From NCBI RefSeq assembly GCF_001642475.1, contig NW_019174141.1:1-18174 (forward strand): a stretch of DNA of 18,174 nucleotides, read 5' to 3'. Position 1 is the first letter of the stretch. Each line of letters begins with the position of its first letter. The position numbers and the translations under genes are program-made. This document shows positions 1-8,961 of the stretch, piece by piece. Below the pieces are notes generated by a model. The model was given only the letters and a program-made list of their open reading frames with translations. It was not told the origin of the DNA and made no database searches. This stretch comes from Fonsecaea monophora. Taxonomy: Eukaryota; Ascomycota; Eurotiomycetes; Chaetothyriales; Herpotrichiellaceae.

Positions 1-32
1 AGGGGTGGGGGGGGGGGGGGGGAGGGGGGGGG
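1..32. repeat. G-homopolymer tract at window edge
   Basis: 29 of the first 32 bases are G: a 4-G run, a 16-G run (7-22) and a 9-G run (24-32), broken only by T6 and A23. Such a tract can form a G-quadruplex on this strand. It can equally be a poly-G sequencing or assembly artefact near a contig end or gap. It is not telomeric, because no TTAGGG-type unit is present. Confidence 0.9.
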
Positions 33-235
33 TTGCATGCAAATGGACGTTTTTTCGCGTGGTCAGGGTTGGGCGATCAGCCCTTGTCACATATCGCCGT
101 CTCATATAGATCGCCTACGAGCCCGTTCCTCGGAACTGGAGGGGTTTTTGTAGCGAAAGACGAAGCATTGTGTGGAAAAAGGATACGCGGCTGAATAGGC
201 GAGGCTGTTCCAGCCACACAACGCCTCGCGCCCTG

Positions 236-249
236 ATATCACGTGATAT
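236..249. promoter_or_regulatory. 14-bp palindrome centred on a CACGTG E-box
   Basis: The sequence ATATCACGTGATAT is a perfect 14-bp palindrome. Its core ATCACGTGAT fits the binding preference of bHLH proteins of the Cbf1 and SREBP classes. Which gene it would serve is unclear. It lies about 450 bp beyond the UTP20 stop codon, so a gene to the left of the window is the likelier target. The motif is seen directly; its function is inferred. Confidence 0.4.
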
Positions 250-562
250 ATCGCGGAAGAAGCGGAGAAACCAACTACCTCGTCCACGGGTACAAAACCC
301 TGCATGTACGGAGTATTTGATCAGGAAGAGTAAAGAGCGATCGAAGAACAGATCAGAAACCCCTGGAGATCGTCCGATTTCCATATTTTCCCCCGAAATG
401 AAGCGTTGCATCGCTTTTTGGTCTAAGAAAACACCGACGCGCCACAGTGTCGCTTTCACTGTCACTGCGCCTTGGACGCTCGGCTCGATCTTGAATTCCT
501 GATACTTCCCAAGTTCCGATCCAGTGATATTATTTTCCCATACCCTTTCCTTGACATTCGCA

Positions 563-580
563 ATTTGCATTTGCATTTGC
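563..580. repeat. (ATTTGC)x3 short tandem repeat
   Basis: Three perfect tandem copies of ATTTGC, followed by ATT, lie about 115 bp beyond the UTP20 stop codon. The array contains overlapping ATTTGCAT octamers. It is a minor microsatellite in UTP20 3'-flanking or 3'-UTR sequence. Confidence 0.8.
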
Positions 581-695
581 ATTGTGTCCATCAACCGGAT
601 CAGTTGATTCCCACGCTCGAAAACCGAAAACCCGAAAGACTCCTCATCAGGCAATTCGTCACAGCAGGACAGTTTTGGTTCATTACATCATTTCA

Positions 696-3600
696 TTACA
701 TGCCGCCACCTTCCATCCTCCTCTTCTGGTGCGCTCTTCCCATCTCCCTCTTCCTCTCCTTCTTCCTGTCACTCTTCCTCTTCTTGTCTCGCGCAGCCTT
801 CTCCGGCTCTGCGACCTGCTCGATCCGCCGCTTCGCCCGACGTTCCTCTCTCCTCTCACGCATAGTCTTGCTCACTTCCGTGACTGCTCTGACGTATGCC
901 GCATCTCCGAGCTTCTTCTGCATCCCCGCGATGACTTCGTGGGCCAGTTCGATGAGATTCTGGTATGTTGCGGCAAATGTCGGGTCCGCTGAGCGCGGCG
1001 GGATCGTGTTGGTGTCCGTTAGATGCTGGAGGGGCAAGAGGACGGCGTTGACTGTGGCGTCGGACATTGAAAGCGCGGGGATGAGATTTGAGAGGAGCCG
1101 GAGCGATGACTTCTTCGGGAGGAGCGCTGCCGATGTGAGTATCGTCGTTTCTCGACGCAGAGTGCGTGCGAGCTGATCGAGCAGGTATTGAGTCGCCCGT
1201 GTGCTGCGCCCTCCCTCCTCGGCGCTACTATCCTCGTCGGAATCGGCCTCCTCGGCCTTCTGTGTTTCGCTGGCCTTCCGCCCAACTTCGATCCCTAGCG
1301 AGTTCGCGTTCAAGTATTGGCCCAAAAACAGAAGGATCTGCTCCACCTCCGTGCTCAAGTTGTCGTTCCCGATCGTATGCCGCAGAATTCGAGTGGTGTC
1401 TTTCAAGATGCCGAGCAAATCGTCCGAATCCAAGGAAAGACCGTGATCACAGGGGAGCGGAATCCTTCCGCGGGCGATTGAGCCACAGTGGCTGAAGAAT
1501 TGATTGATCAGGTTCGCCGATGTGCTTTGTATCCACGGGTTGGGATGGGTCAGAGACGGCCATACATGCGACCACAGGGGTTGCTGCATCGAGTTCAACG
1601 CTGCGGCTGGGTGCCGTCCCACCAGCTTCGACAGAAGCTGCAACGACTGGAATCGAATCTCCCACACCTCCTCGTCGGTCACGCTTGTCGCTTCGAGGGA
1701 TTTGTTGATGTTGGTTCGAATCTGGCCAATTTGGTCTTGGGTCAAAGAAACATCCGTGTCCAGGAGGATGGCGTATGCCTGCATACTGAGTTGCTTCAAT
1801 TTGCTATTCTCCCCTTGGTCGACCCAGCTGTCGAGAAGTGCCAACGTGTCTTTCAGGCTGTTGCCTTCCACCAGGGAAAAAAGCTGGCCCAGGAGAACTC
1901 CGGCAAGCTTTCGACACTGTTCGTTGTCATCGTTGACCATTCGGAGAAGGATGGGAATGAAGAACGCCTGGATCAACTCCTGCGCCGCTTCTCCTTTCAT
2001 CTTCCCGACCAAGGCATAGATGGCTTCCATGATTGACTGCCTGCCCTCGGGGTGCTCATATTCAAGGTTCGTCATCAAGAATCTCTGTTGTTTCGACCAT
2101 CTAGAAGAGCTCTGAGGATAATCAAGCAAGAAATGCACGAAAAGACCTCGTGCGACGTCTCGTGCCCCTTTTGACTGGTTGGTTACCATCATCGCTCCGA
2201 TCTTATCGGCAAGATCATAAAGCTCCGGCAACTGGATCTTCCTTGCCATGACTGCCCGGATGAAGTTGAAAGTCACCCCTTGCCGATCGGGTTCTGCAAT
2301 GTCCGGAGCGATGCGGTGCAGGATTTCAGCGATATCAGACTCTCTGACCACAACACTCTTGCGTTCACGAAGAATTGCCGCCAGGAATTTCAACGCGGCC
2401 TGTGCCCCTTCCTCGTTGGTACTCGTTGAGTTTCTAACCATCTTGACGGCTTCGGCGATGTACAAGGGTGAGTCTTGCTCAAGTTTTGGCATGGGTAACT
2501 TGACAACGGCGGACAGCAAACGCAAAGCGGAGATCTTGACGTCTTCTTGACCTTCGATCAACGCATCGCCGATGATGGGAAGGAAGCCGTGAACGTTTTC
2601 CGCCGTAAGAGTTTCTGCGGATCTCTGAAAGGTCGACCTCACCAGATCCAAAGCGAACTTGGCCAGTTTGTATGACAAGGCTGAATTCCGGCTCTGGGTT
2701 GTTTTACCGGTCGAGAAATCGACGAGATATCTCTTTCGATTCATCTCCTTGTGGCCAGGCACTTCGCTGGGACCAGTCTCCTTCTGTTGATAGAGCGACT
2801 GAATCAGTTGGTATGCAAATGTCAAGACATCTCGCGGACTGGCTGACGGATTCTGCGACAGACTGCTTCCGATCCTGCGGAGAAGTTCATCGACTTGTCG
2901 GACTTGCTTTGCTGACAGATTGCCAGACAGAACGATCTGAATTGGTGCCACAAGCTTTGACGCAAACGGGATACTGATTGAACGAGCCAGGAGTTCCATT
3001 GAATCGGAACTCTTACTGCTTTTGACCTCCTTCATGCTGCTGACATAGTCTTGATTGTCCTTTTCTTGGCCGACGGCACCAAAAATGTCATCCATGATAA
3101 CAGAGACGAGCTCTTCGCAGCAGTAATCCAGCGCACCGTGTTCGATCTGAGGGACCAGCGCCACCAGGATGGCATGGAGGGTGTAAGAGACGACATGCAA
3201 TTGATACCCTTTGGTGAGTGCCGTGCGCATTTCCCTGAGCACGAACTGCAAACTGGTGGGGCCAAGCAAAAGCACGATCTCGCAAAGGGCTTTGCGTGCG
3301 GCATCGCGAGATTCCTGAGACCTGCTTCGGAGGATCTGGGCGATATCAAGAATAATTGGGCTGGCGAGAAGTGGAATCTCTTCAGGCGGGAGCAGAGTGA
3401 TGAGCTTGATCGCCACGACAGCAAAAGGAAGACGCAAACTGATCTCGGTCTCGTCTTTGTAGTGCACAAGGTCTGCAAGCTTGGGGATGAACTGACTCCT
3501 CAGCTCTTTCTCGACCGTGGTTGTGCTCGGAAGCGACATTGCGAGGTAAGGTATCGGTCGATCTTCGGAATTGGAGTTGGTAGGGCGACGGCTGTTCGCG

Positions 3601-6600
3601 GATAACAGCGCGTCAACTGCACATGTCAGGAGTCGATGGTTGGCCTTGGGCTTGCCCGAGGAGACGTCGAGGTCATTCTTGTACCGGCGGAACAGCATCC
3701 TGAAGTTCTTCCAGTCGATCCATTCTAGCAGCGTGCCAATCGCAGTGATACTCTCGCCTTTGACGCTCTGGGCCGTCTCATCAGTTCTTGGATCATAAGC
3801 GAACATCTTCAACAGAGGAATGAATATGTCCACAATGTTTGCCGCGTTGATCTGGCCTTTCTCGACCTCGGATACAAGGCGTCGAATCGCTCGAAGACGA
3901 CGGTGGGCTTGGATATGCAGGATGTTGGAGAAGAAGGACGCTTCCTCGTCGTTCCCGACCAGGAGGGGTGTCATATTCCTCAGATCCCCGTTGTTGCGAG
4001 CATGCCGCACAAGAAGGCCGAGGAGAGTGACAAAGTCTGCCCTCACGATTTCTGATTCATGGCTCATGCACTTCTTGGTCACGGCGAGGACCGAGTTCAC
4101 CATCGTGTCGTTCAAGTGGGGACTTTCGGCTTCGCAGAATCTGACAATCATCTGTTTGAGGCAGTCCAGCGCATTCGACCTTATCGTGAGATCGTCACTG
4201 GTTCTCAGGAAGAACAGCAGGTTGTAGATGATGGGCTGATATATCGAGCCCGTGTCGGTGAACTCCAGGGCCGGGATCGATTGAAAAGCCTGCAGCCGCC
4301 TGTCATAGTCAATCTCATCGAGTCGTTCCGCGGACATGGCATTGACGTCTTTGCACAGTCGCGTGATCTGAGCCAGCTGGACATTTGAAGTAGCCAGCAT
4401 TTCCAGGACGTCGCATAGCAACTGACGATTCGCCTGGTCCTTGAAGTAATTGAACAAGGACGAAACCAATGTCAGAAGGTCCAGATGCGAGCTCTCGTCC
4501 AGAGTGGCGTCGACGGCCAAAAACCTCTGGACAGATAGCAAGAGTTTGCCTTTGACATGCGGAGGGACCAGGAGCTTGCCATCGGAAAGAAGGGCCGTCA
4601 GCAACTTGACGATGGACTGTCGGGACTCCGGAGACTGCGCGAGAGGGGCGACTTTGCCCAGAATGATTGTCGTCGTGGCGATGACGGTGCTGGCGCCGGA
4701 GATGGTCCTGGCGCGCGACTGCTCGAGCAGGGCGGAGAGCGAGGTGAACAGGCCGTTCGCATCGGTCATGAGGAGCTTGCGGGCTTTGTTTGACCATGTT
4801 GGGTCTTCATCCTCGACGAGATCGGCCAGCGGTAGGGCAAATTCGGCGAGGATGAACTGCTTCACAGGTTCCGGCGTCGAGGTCGCACCTAGAGTCTGCC
4901 ATATGACGGCTAGCACTCGTTGGTCATAGTCAACAAGGAAGTCGATGTAGTCCGGCGAACGGGCCCAGGTCGAAAACAAACGCAGCAGCCCGGAAATCCC
5001 CTGGCTGGTCTCCGAGGCGAATATGTCGAGACGCGGACTTATCGCACATGAGAAGAGGCTGCGGAGATATCGAGGCCACTCGACTGCGTGGCAATGCTGG
5101 AAGAGAAGGGCGAGGCACTGGAAGCAGCTCCTCCGTATATTTCGTGTCAGTGCCCCTGTGCCGGTCTGTTGCACCCCGGCGGTCTGGCCTTGGTGGGAAG
5201 CCTGGACGCAGAACATGACCGCATCGATGACCTGTTTGCCGTACGGGTGAAAGTCCTGCTGGAATGTCTCCATCATGGACAACAACAGTCGAAGAAATCC
5301 ATATTGCTGGTCTTCCGGAATATATGCTTGGGTAAGGCATGCGAGATCCGGCGCGTCTGCTTGGACCTTGACGTCTTTCAGTTTGCCGAGGGCAATATCG
5401 AGAAACATCGAAACTTCGTTCCCGGGTAACGCGAGGAGGATGCGCAGCAATGATTTCCGCCTGGCGTCCTGAGAGCCTGATGTCCCTGCTCGGCCGACAA
5501 TTATACCGAAGAATAGCCGGAGAATGACAGGGATGACGGTGTCACGATCCGCTGGTCTGACATGACCCTCTTCCTCGGTAGAGGCCAAACATTTCCCGAT
5601 GAAGGAAGTCTCCGGTTGTCCATCGGCTAGTTGGAGCAGGATTGCCTCGTATTGGACGAGTAGGGGATCCCTCCATGTCAGTACGGCCTGGAGGGCGAGC
5701 TTTCGAATTGCATCGTTGCCATTGCCCAAGAGATCGACAAGTTTCTCATGCACTTCGGATGATCTGAAGAGAGCACGAGGATTCAGGAATTGACCGAGCA
5801 GAGCCAGCATCGCCTTCCTGTCTCGCAAAGACCACTCGTGGTCGTCGATGTCGGGACTCAATGTGTGCGACGATGTCGAAGTGTCGGAGCCGGGCTTGGG
5901 TTGCAGTTGAGCACGGGTAAAGGGTGCGGCGAGGAAGATAGGAACCAGTGACCGGGATCGGCGCTCAGCTGAGCCGGGCATCGCGGACAGAAGCTGGAGA
6001 GCCAACGATCGACCGTCCGGAGGTGGCCTGTCGGGATTTTCCAATCGATGGTCGTTTTCGATCAAGCTCCGAAATCTCTCACCGGAATTCTCGAAATCTC
6101 TTGAGACCGAAGAGGACAGTGAATCGAGGTGCGCCAGGTTTGAGCATTCAAAGCAAGACAAATGCGGCTTCGAGTCCGGGACGTCTTTTTGAGGCAGTTG
6201 CATTGAATCGGCGGGCGATTGTAGCCACTGCAGGGCAACATTGACCACGGTTTCTTCAGAGAACGTCGTATGGACCATTTGGGAGAGGAAGTTGCAAACT
6301 TCCAGCCGTGTTTGATCATGGTAGTGTGGCATCAGGCCGCAACAGAATAAAGGGATCAGGTCTTGGAACGACGAGTCCTCTGGAATGTGTTTTTGCTGAT
6401 GCAGAAGCCGTCGGAGAAGCATGGCAATTTTTCGGGCGTCGGCGGGCGTGTATGGAGTGTTGAGAATATCCAGCATGAGACGAATGGTCTCGTTGAGCCA
6501 CGACCGTACACGCGAGCAGCCAAGGGCGCGAAGCAATTGCGCAGAGCCCTTTTTCAGGCTGAAGGACGTCGACAAGAGATTTCGCATCAGAATGCGGCGC

Positions 6601-8471
6601 ACATTATCGAAGACCCGAGACTCAACCCCTTCGACCCGAGCAACTTTCCCAAATAGACGGCCGGTCGCCTGTACGAAAGCAGGCAGGTGGAAAACAACCG
6701 GGGACAGTTTCGGGACACGTGTTGCCAGATCGTTGAGCCGCGGGTCATCAGCGGGTGCGAGCTCGACGAAGGTATCGAACCCCCAACCCAGAACTGTGCG
6801 TTGGCGAAGGTCGAGATCACTGTTGACGTTTTCCAAGACGTGTGTGAGTAGGGCGTGGAAGCCGTCAAGGGATCCTGTAGTGTTTTCGGAATCACCGAAT
6901 AGGCAAGCACCTTTGGAGAAGCGAAGTCTTCCAGCAAGGTGCTCAATATCAGAAGCATCCTCGTCTTGTGGCTCCGCTGACAAGTGACTCAGAATGAAAC
7001 TCCCGAAATCCGCCGGACAAGTTATTGTCCTGGCGTCCGCGGAACGACCAAAGCCAATCTTGTTCTGCTTAAGTCTTTCCAGCATGTAGTAGAGGCTGAC
7101 TTCGTCATCGGACCAGTGCTTCGCAATGTATTTTTGGAGTTCTGGAAGGACAAAGTTGGTGAACCTCTCCGGCCCAAGCTCGGCACATCCGGTGGAAAAG
7201 GCATAGAATTCGCGCGGCGAAAACTGTTCAGCGGCCGAATCCAACAAAGGCTGGGACACGGGCAACAAGTGATCCAAGGGAGCGTATTGGATCACTGCGG
7301 CGATGGTGATTGCGAGCATGGAATTGGTATGCAATTTTTCTTCGTTGAGAGACCATGCGATTGCAGCTATTACTTGGAATGCCTCGATGACGACCGTCCA
7401 TTCACTGATCCTGGATCCTCGTTGTGTCCCTATGATGACAAGCAAAATCCTCACGGCGAAAGGCATCTGGGAAGCCTCTTCCGAGGCTGCAGACTCCCGA
7501 GCAGCATCCAAGACGACGTCCTGAATTGGCTTGAACGTGTCGCTGGTTGTCTCATGGATGAGCGCAGTCAGAATGCCATCCACCGTTGACTGAACCTGCG
7601 CTTGTTGCTTCATGAGCCGAGCGCAGTCTAATAGACACTGTACTAACGATGGAGCACACGAATGTAGCTGTTGGTCGACCCCGCGAGCGCTCTCCACGAA
7701 GAGAGACATGACGCCAAATTGATATGGACTGAAGTCTGTGGCCCCCTCTTGCTCCGAAAGGACTTTCAGAAGATGCTTGACAGCGAGTACCAATGGTGAT
7801 CCGTGTGTGTGATGTACGATAGCGGCTTTTCTCAGCAGGAACGAGAGCGATTCTGCACTGAATCGGACAATGTAGTCCTTTCTGAAGGAGAGGTATGGTA
7901 TCATGATATCGAGGAGGGGGCGTAGGTCTCGTAGGAGGAGTTTGGATAGGTATTTGAACAGGAACGCCAGACAGTTGAAACACCACTCGACAACCTCGGT
8001 CTTGTCGGCGGCGGCAGCAATCTCTGCAACAAGCTGGACGGTTCTTCGGAAATATGGTTCGAATCCATGATCGAGGTCATGGGCAAGTTGGGCAAGGAGG
8101 CTGAGTAGAGGCTCAAGGGCGAGTTCGTCTCGTTTCTCGATGTGTTCGGCAAGGATCTCGAATATTTTATCTGCATGGTGAAGCACTTGAGGGAGATTTT
8201 CGCAGAGAGGGCTCGCCTTGTTGAGGAAGCTGGTGAATGTTGCGGAGAGGTTCAGCTCCGCCCACCCTTGCAGCGCTGTGTGGAAAAAGCTTTGCAACAC
8301 GTCTGCATCATTTTTTGAAGGTTTCACTCTTCTCACAGTGTGAACCGGGTCAATCTTCAACTGCTCTATTCGTTTCGTGAAGGATTCGAAGCGGTGTCTC
8401 TTGGTCGAGGCGGTGGCTTTCTTCGGCCGGCGCGAGACGGAGGAGCGAAAACCGGGAGGAGTGGACGCCAT
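696..8471 (-). CDS. UTP20: U3 snoRNP / SSU processome component Utp20 (DRIM family)
   Basis: The 2591-aa product is close in size to yeast Utp20 (about 2500 aa) and human UTP20 (about 2790 aa). Utp20 acts in the nucleolus as a long alpha-solenoid in the 90S pre-ribosome, needed for early pre-18S rRNA cleavages. The N-terminus (residues 25-120: RHRFESFTKRIEQLKIDPV, then LQGWAELNLSATFTSFLNK) is family-typical. A DRIM-type segment starts near residue 885 (FLNPRALFRSSEVHEKLVDLL, then LALQAVLTWRDPLL) and runs to about 1470. HEAT-like helical repeats fill most of the rest. An acidic patch lies near 2415-2430, and the last 40 residues are Lys/Arg-rich, as expected for a nucleolar protein. The ATG at 8469-8471 is the first Met ahead of the conserved start, and the stop is TAA at 696-698. 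There are no introns, and no frameshift or internal stop. It is transcribed divergently from the Drn1-like gene. Confidence 0.97.
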   Translation of the reverse strand: MASTPPGFRSSVSRRPKKATASTKRHRFESFTKRIEQLKIDPVHTVRRVKPSKNDADVLQSFFHTALQGWAELNLSATFTSFLNKASPLCENLPQVLHHADKIFEILAEHIEKRDELALEPLLSLLAQLAHDLDHGFEPYFRRTVQLVAEIAAAADKTEVVEWCFNCLAFLFKYLSKLLLRDLRPLLDIMIPYLSFRKDYIVRFSAESLSFLLRKAAIVHHTHGSPLVLAVKHLLKVLSEQEGATDFSPYQFGVMSLFVESARGVDQQLHSCAPSLVQCLLDCARLMKQQAQVQSTVDGILTALIHETTSDTFKPIQDVVLDAARESAASEEASQMPFAVRILLVIIGTQRGSRISEWTVVIEAFQVIAAIAWSLNEEKLHTNSMLAITIAAVIQYAPLDHLLPVSQPLLDSAAEQFSPREFYAFSTGCAELGPERFTNFVLPELQKYIAKHWSDDEVSLYYMLERLKQNKIGFGRSADARTITCPADFGSFILSHLSAEPQDEDASDIEHLAGRLRFSKGACLFGDSENTTGSLDGFHALLTHVLENVNSDLDLRQRTVLGWGFDTFVELAPADDPRLNDLATRVPKLSPVVFHLPAFVQATGRLFGKVARVEGVESRVFDNVRRILMRNLLSTSFSLKKGSAQLLRALGCSRVRSWLNETIRLMLDILNTPYTPADARKIAMLLRRLLHQQKHIPEDSSFQDLIPLFCCGLMPHYHDQTRLEVCNFLSQMVHTTFSEETVVNVALQWLQSPADSMQLPQKDVPDSKPHLSCFECSNLAHLDSLSSSVSRDFENSGERFRSLIENDHRLENPDRPPPDGRSLALQLLSAMPGSAERRSRSLVPIFLAAPFTRAQLQPKPGSDTSTSSHTLSPDIDDHEWSLRDRKAMLALLGQFLNPRALFRSSEVHEKLVDLLGNGNDAIRKLALQAVLTWRDPLLVQYEAILLQLADGQPETSFIGKCLASTEEEGHVRPADRDTVIPVILRLFFGIIVGRAGTSGSQDARRKSLLRILLALPGNEVSMFLDIALGKLKDVKVQADAPDLACLTQAYIPEDQQYGFLRLLLSMMETFQQDFHPYGKQVIDAVMFCVQASHQGQTAGVQQTGTGALTRNIRRSCFQCLALLFQHCHAVEWPRYLRSLFSCAISPRLDIFASETSQGISGLLRLFSTWARSPDYIDFLVDYDQRVLAVIWQTLGATSTPEPVKQFILAEFALPLADLVEDEDPTWSNKARKLLMTDANGLFTSLSALLEQSRARTISGASTVIATTTIILGKVAPLAQSPESRQSIVKLLTALLSDGKLLVPPHVKGKLLLSVQRFLAVDATLDESSHLDLLTLVSSLFNYFKDQANRQLLCDVLEMLATSNVQLAQITRLCKDVNAMSAERLDEIDYDRRLQAFQSIPALEFTDTGSIYQPIIYNLLFFLRTSDDLTIRSNALDCLKQMIVRFCEAESPHLNDTMVNSVLAVTKKCMSHESEIVRADFVTLLGLLVRHARNNGDLRNMTPLLVGNDEEASFFSNILHIQAHRRLRAIRRLVSEVEKGQINAANIVDIFIPLLKMFAYDPRTDETAQSVKGESITAIGTLLEWIDWKNFRMLFRRYKNDLDVSSGKPKANHRLLTCAVDALLSANSRRPTNSNSEDRPIPYLAMSLPSTTTVEKELRSQFIPKLADLVHYKDETEISLRLPFAVVAIKLITLLPPEEIPLLASPIILDIAQILRSRSQESRDAARKALCEIVLLLGPTSLQFVLREMRTALTKGYQLHVVSYTLHAILVALVPQIEHGALDYCCEELVSVIMDDIFGAVGQEKDNQDYVSSMKEVKSSKSSDSMELLARSISIPFASKLVAPIQIVLSGNLSAKQVRQVDELLRRIGSSLSQNPSASPRDVLTFAYQLIQSLYQQKETGPSEVPGHKEMNRKRYLVDFSTGKTTQSRNSALSYKLAKFALDLVRSTFQRSAETLTAENVHGFLPIIGDALIEGQEDVKISALRLLSAVVKLPMPKLEQDSPLYIAEAVKMVRNSTSTNEEGAQAALKFLAAILRERKSVVVRESDIAEILHRIAPDIAEPDRQGVTFNFIRAVMARKIQLPELYDLADKIGAMMVTNQSKGARDVARGLFVHFLLDYPQSSSRWSKQQRFLMTNLEYEHPEGRQSIMEAIYALVGKMKGEAAQELIQAFFIPILLRMVNDDNEQCRKLAGVLLGQLFSLVEGNSLKDTLALLDSWVDQGENSKLKQLSMQAYAILLDTDVSLTQDQIGQIRTNINKSLEATSVTDEEVWEIRFQSLQLLSKLVGRHPAAALNSMQQPLWSHVWPSLTHPNPWIQSTSANLINQFFSHCGSIARGRIPLPCDHGLSLDSDDLLGILKDTTRILRHTIGNDNLSTEVEQILLFLGQYLNANSLGIEVGRKASETQKAEEADSDEDSSAEEGGRSTRATQYLLDQLARTLRRETTILTSAALLPKKSSLRLLSNLIPALSMSDATVNAVLLPLQHLTDTNTIPPRSADPTFAATYQNLIELAHEVIAGMQKKLGDAAYVRAVTEVSKTMRERREERRAKRRIEQVAEPEKAARDKKRKSDRKKERKREMGRAHQKRRMEGGGM

Positions 8472-8961
8472 GGTAGGAAATCGCCGTCAAAGTATGTGCA
8501 GCATCTGCCGGGAGCCGCGCGGGCTTAGCTTTGAGGCTGAATCATAGCGAAAAAGCGCGAATGTCTGCAACTTGCGCAGACAATCTTTGTCTGAGGCTGC
8601 GGCTAAAAAGTTGAGATGCGACACGAAAAATTTCCCCGCATTTAGTTTTGGGGTGTGTGAGGATAAATGCGTCACCGTATACAAAGTTCGGTGGAGTTTT
8701 CGGCTGAAAAGGCATCTTCACATGTTTTTGTCACTACGAGCCTCACGGATCTCTCTGTCGCAACTCCATCCCGCCGTCACTCTCACTACAACTCCCCGTC
8801 TCATTCACGGTCTCTTCTCTCTTGTGCTCATATCAGCATGAGACATTGTTGGTTCTTCCATTTTTTTACGAAGGCGGATGAAAGCTTAGACAGCTGAGCG
8901 AACCGGGTGATTTCTCCCACATCCACTTCAGTCTCTCGCCCTATTTCTCTCTAGAGCAGCC
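8472..8961. promoter_or_regulatory. divergent promoter, UTP20 / Drn1-like
   Basis: This 490-bp spacer separates the two start codons. The half nearer the plus-strand gene (about 8750-8830) is CT-rich, like many filamentous-fungal core promoters. A GAAAAATTT motif at 8625-8633 resembles the RRPE element of ribosome-biogenesis genes, which would suit UTP20, but no clear PAC element (GATGAG type) accompanies it. Two short upstream frames precede the Drn1-like ATG on the plus strand: 8838-8897 (19 codons plus stop) and 8878-8889 (3 codons plus stop), in different frames. Whether they are transcribed depends on the unknown start site. Confidence 0.6.

Larger units (their letters stand above)
33..695. 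other. intergenic region, no supported gene
   Basis: This is the 3' flank of UTP20 and, probably, the flank of a neighbour outside the window. Open frames exist on both strands, the longest about 180 codons on the minus strand at 115-654. None has a sensible ATG, a recognisable domain or a clear splice pattern, and the longest includes the ATTTGC repeat read as Met-Gln-Met-Gln. The stretch contains a palindromic E-box (236-249) and the hexamer repeat (563-580). I see no tRNA or other RNA gene. Confidence 0.6.

Noticed and set aside
115..654. 180-codon minus-strand open frame
   Set aside because: It begins at a TTG, is preceded by a stop near 690, shows no known domain, and part of it is the ATTTGC repeat read as Met-Gln repeats.
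7994..8077. tRNA-like elements: GGTTCGAATCC (8056-8066) in a 5-bp T-arm and a 7-bp acceptor-like pairing between 7994-8000 and 8070-8076
   Set aside because: It lies inside the well-conserved UTP20 coding region, has no A-box or D-arm, and the anticodon arm does not form. It is best explained as coincidence.
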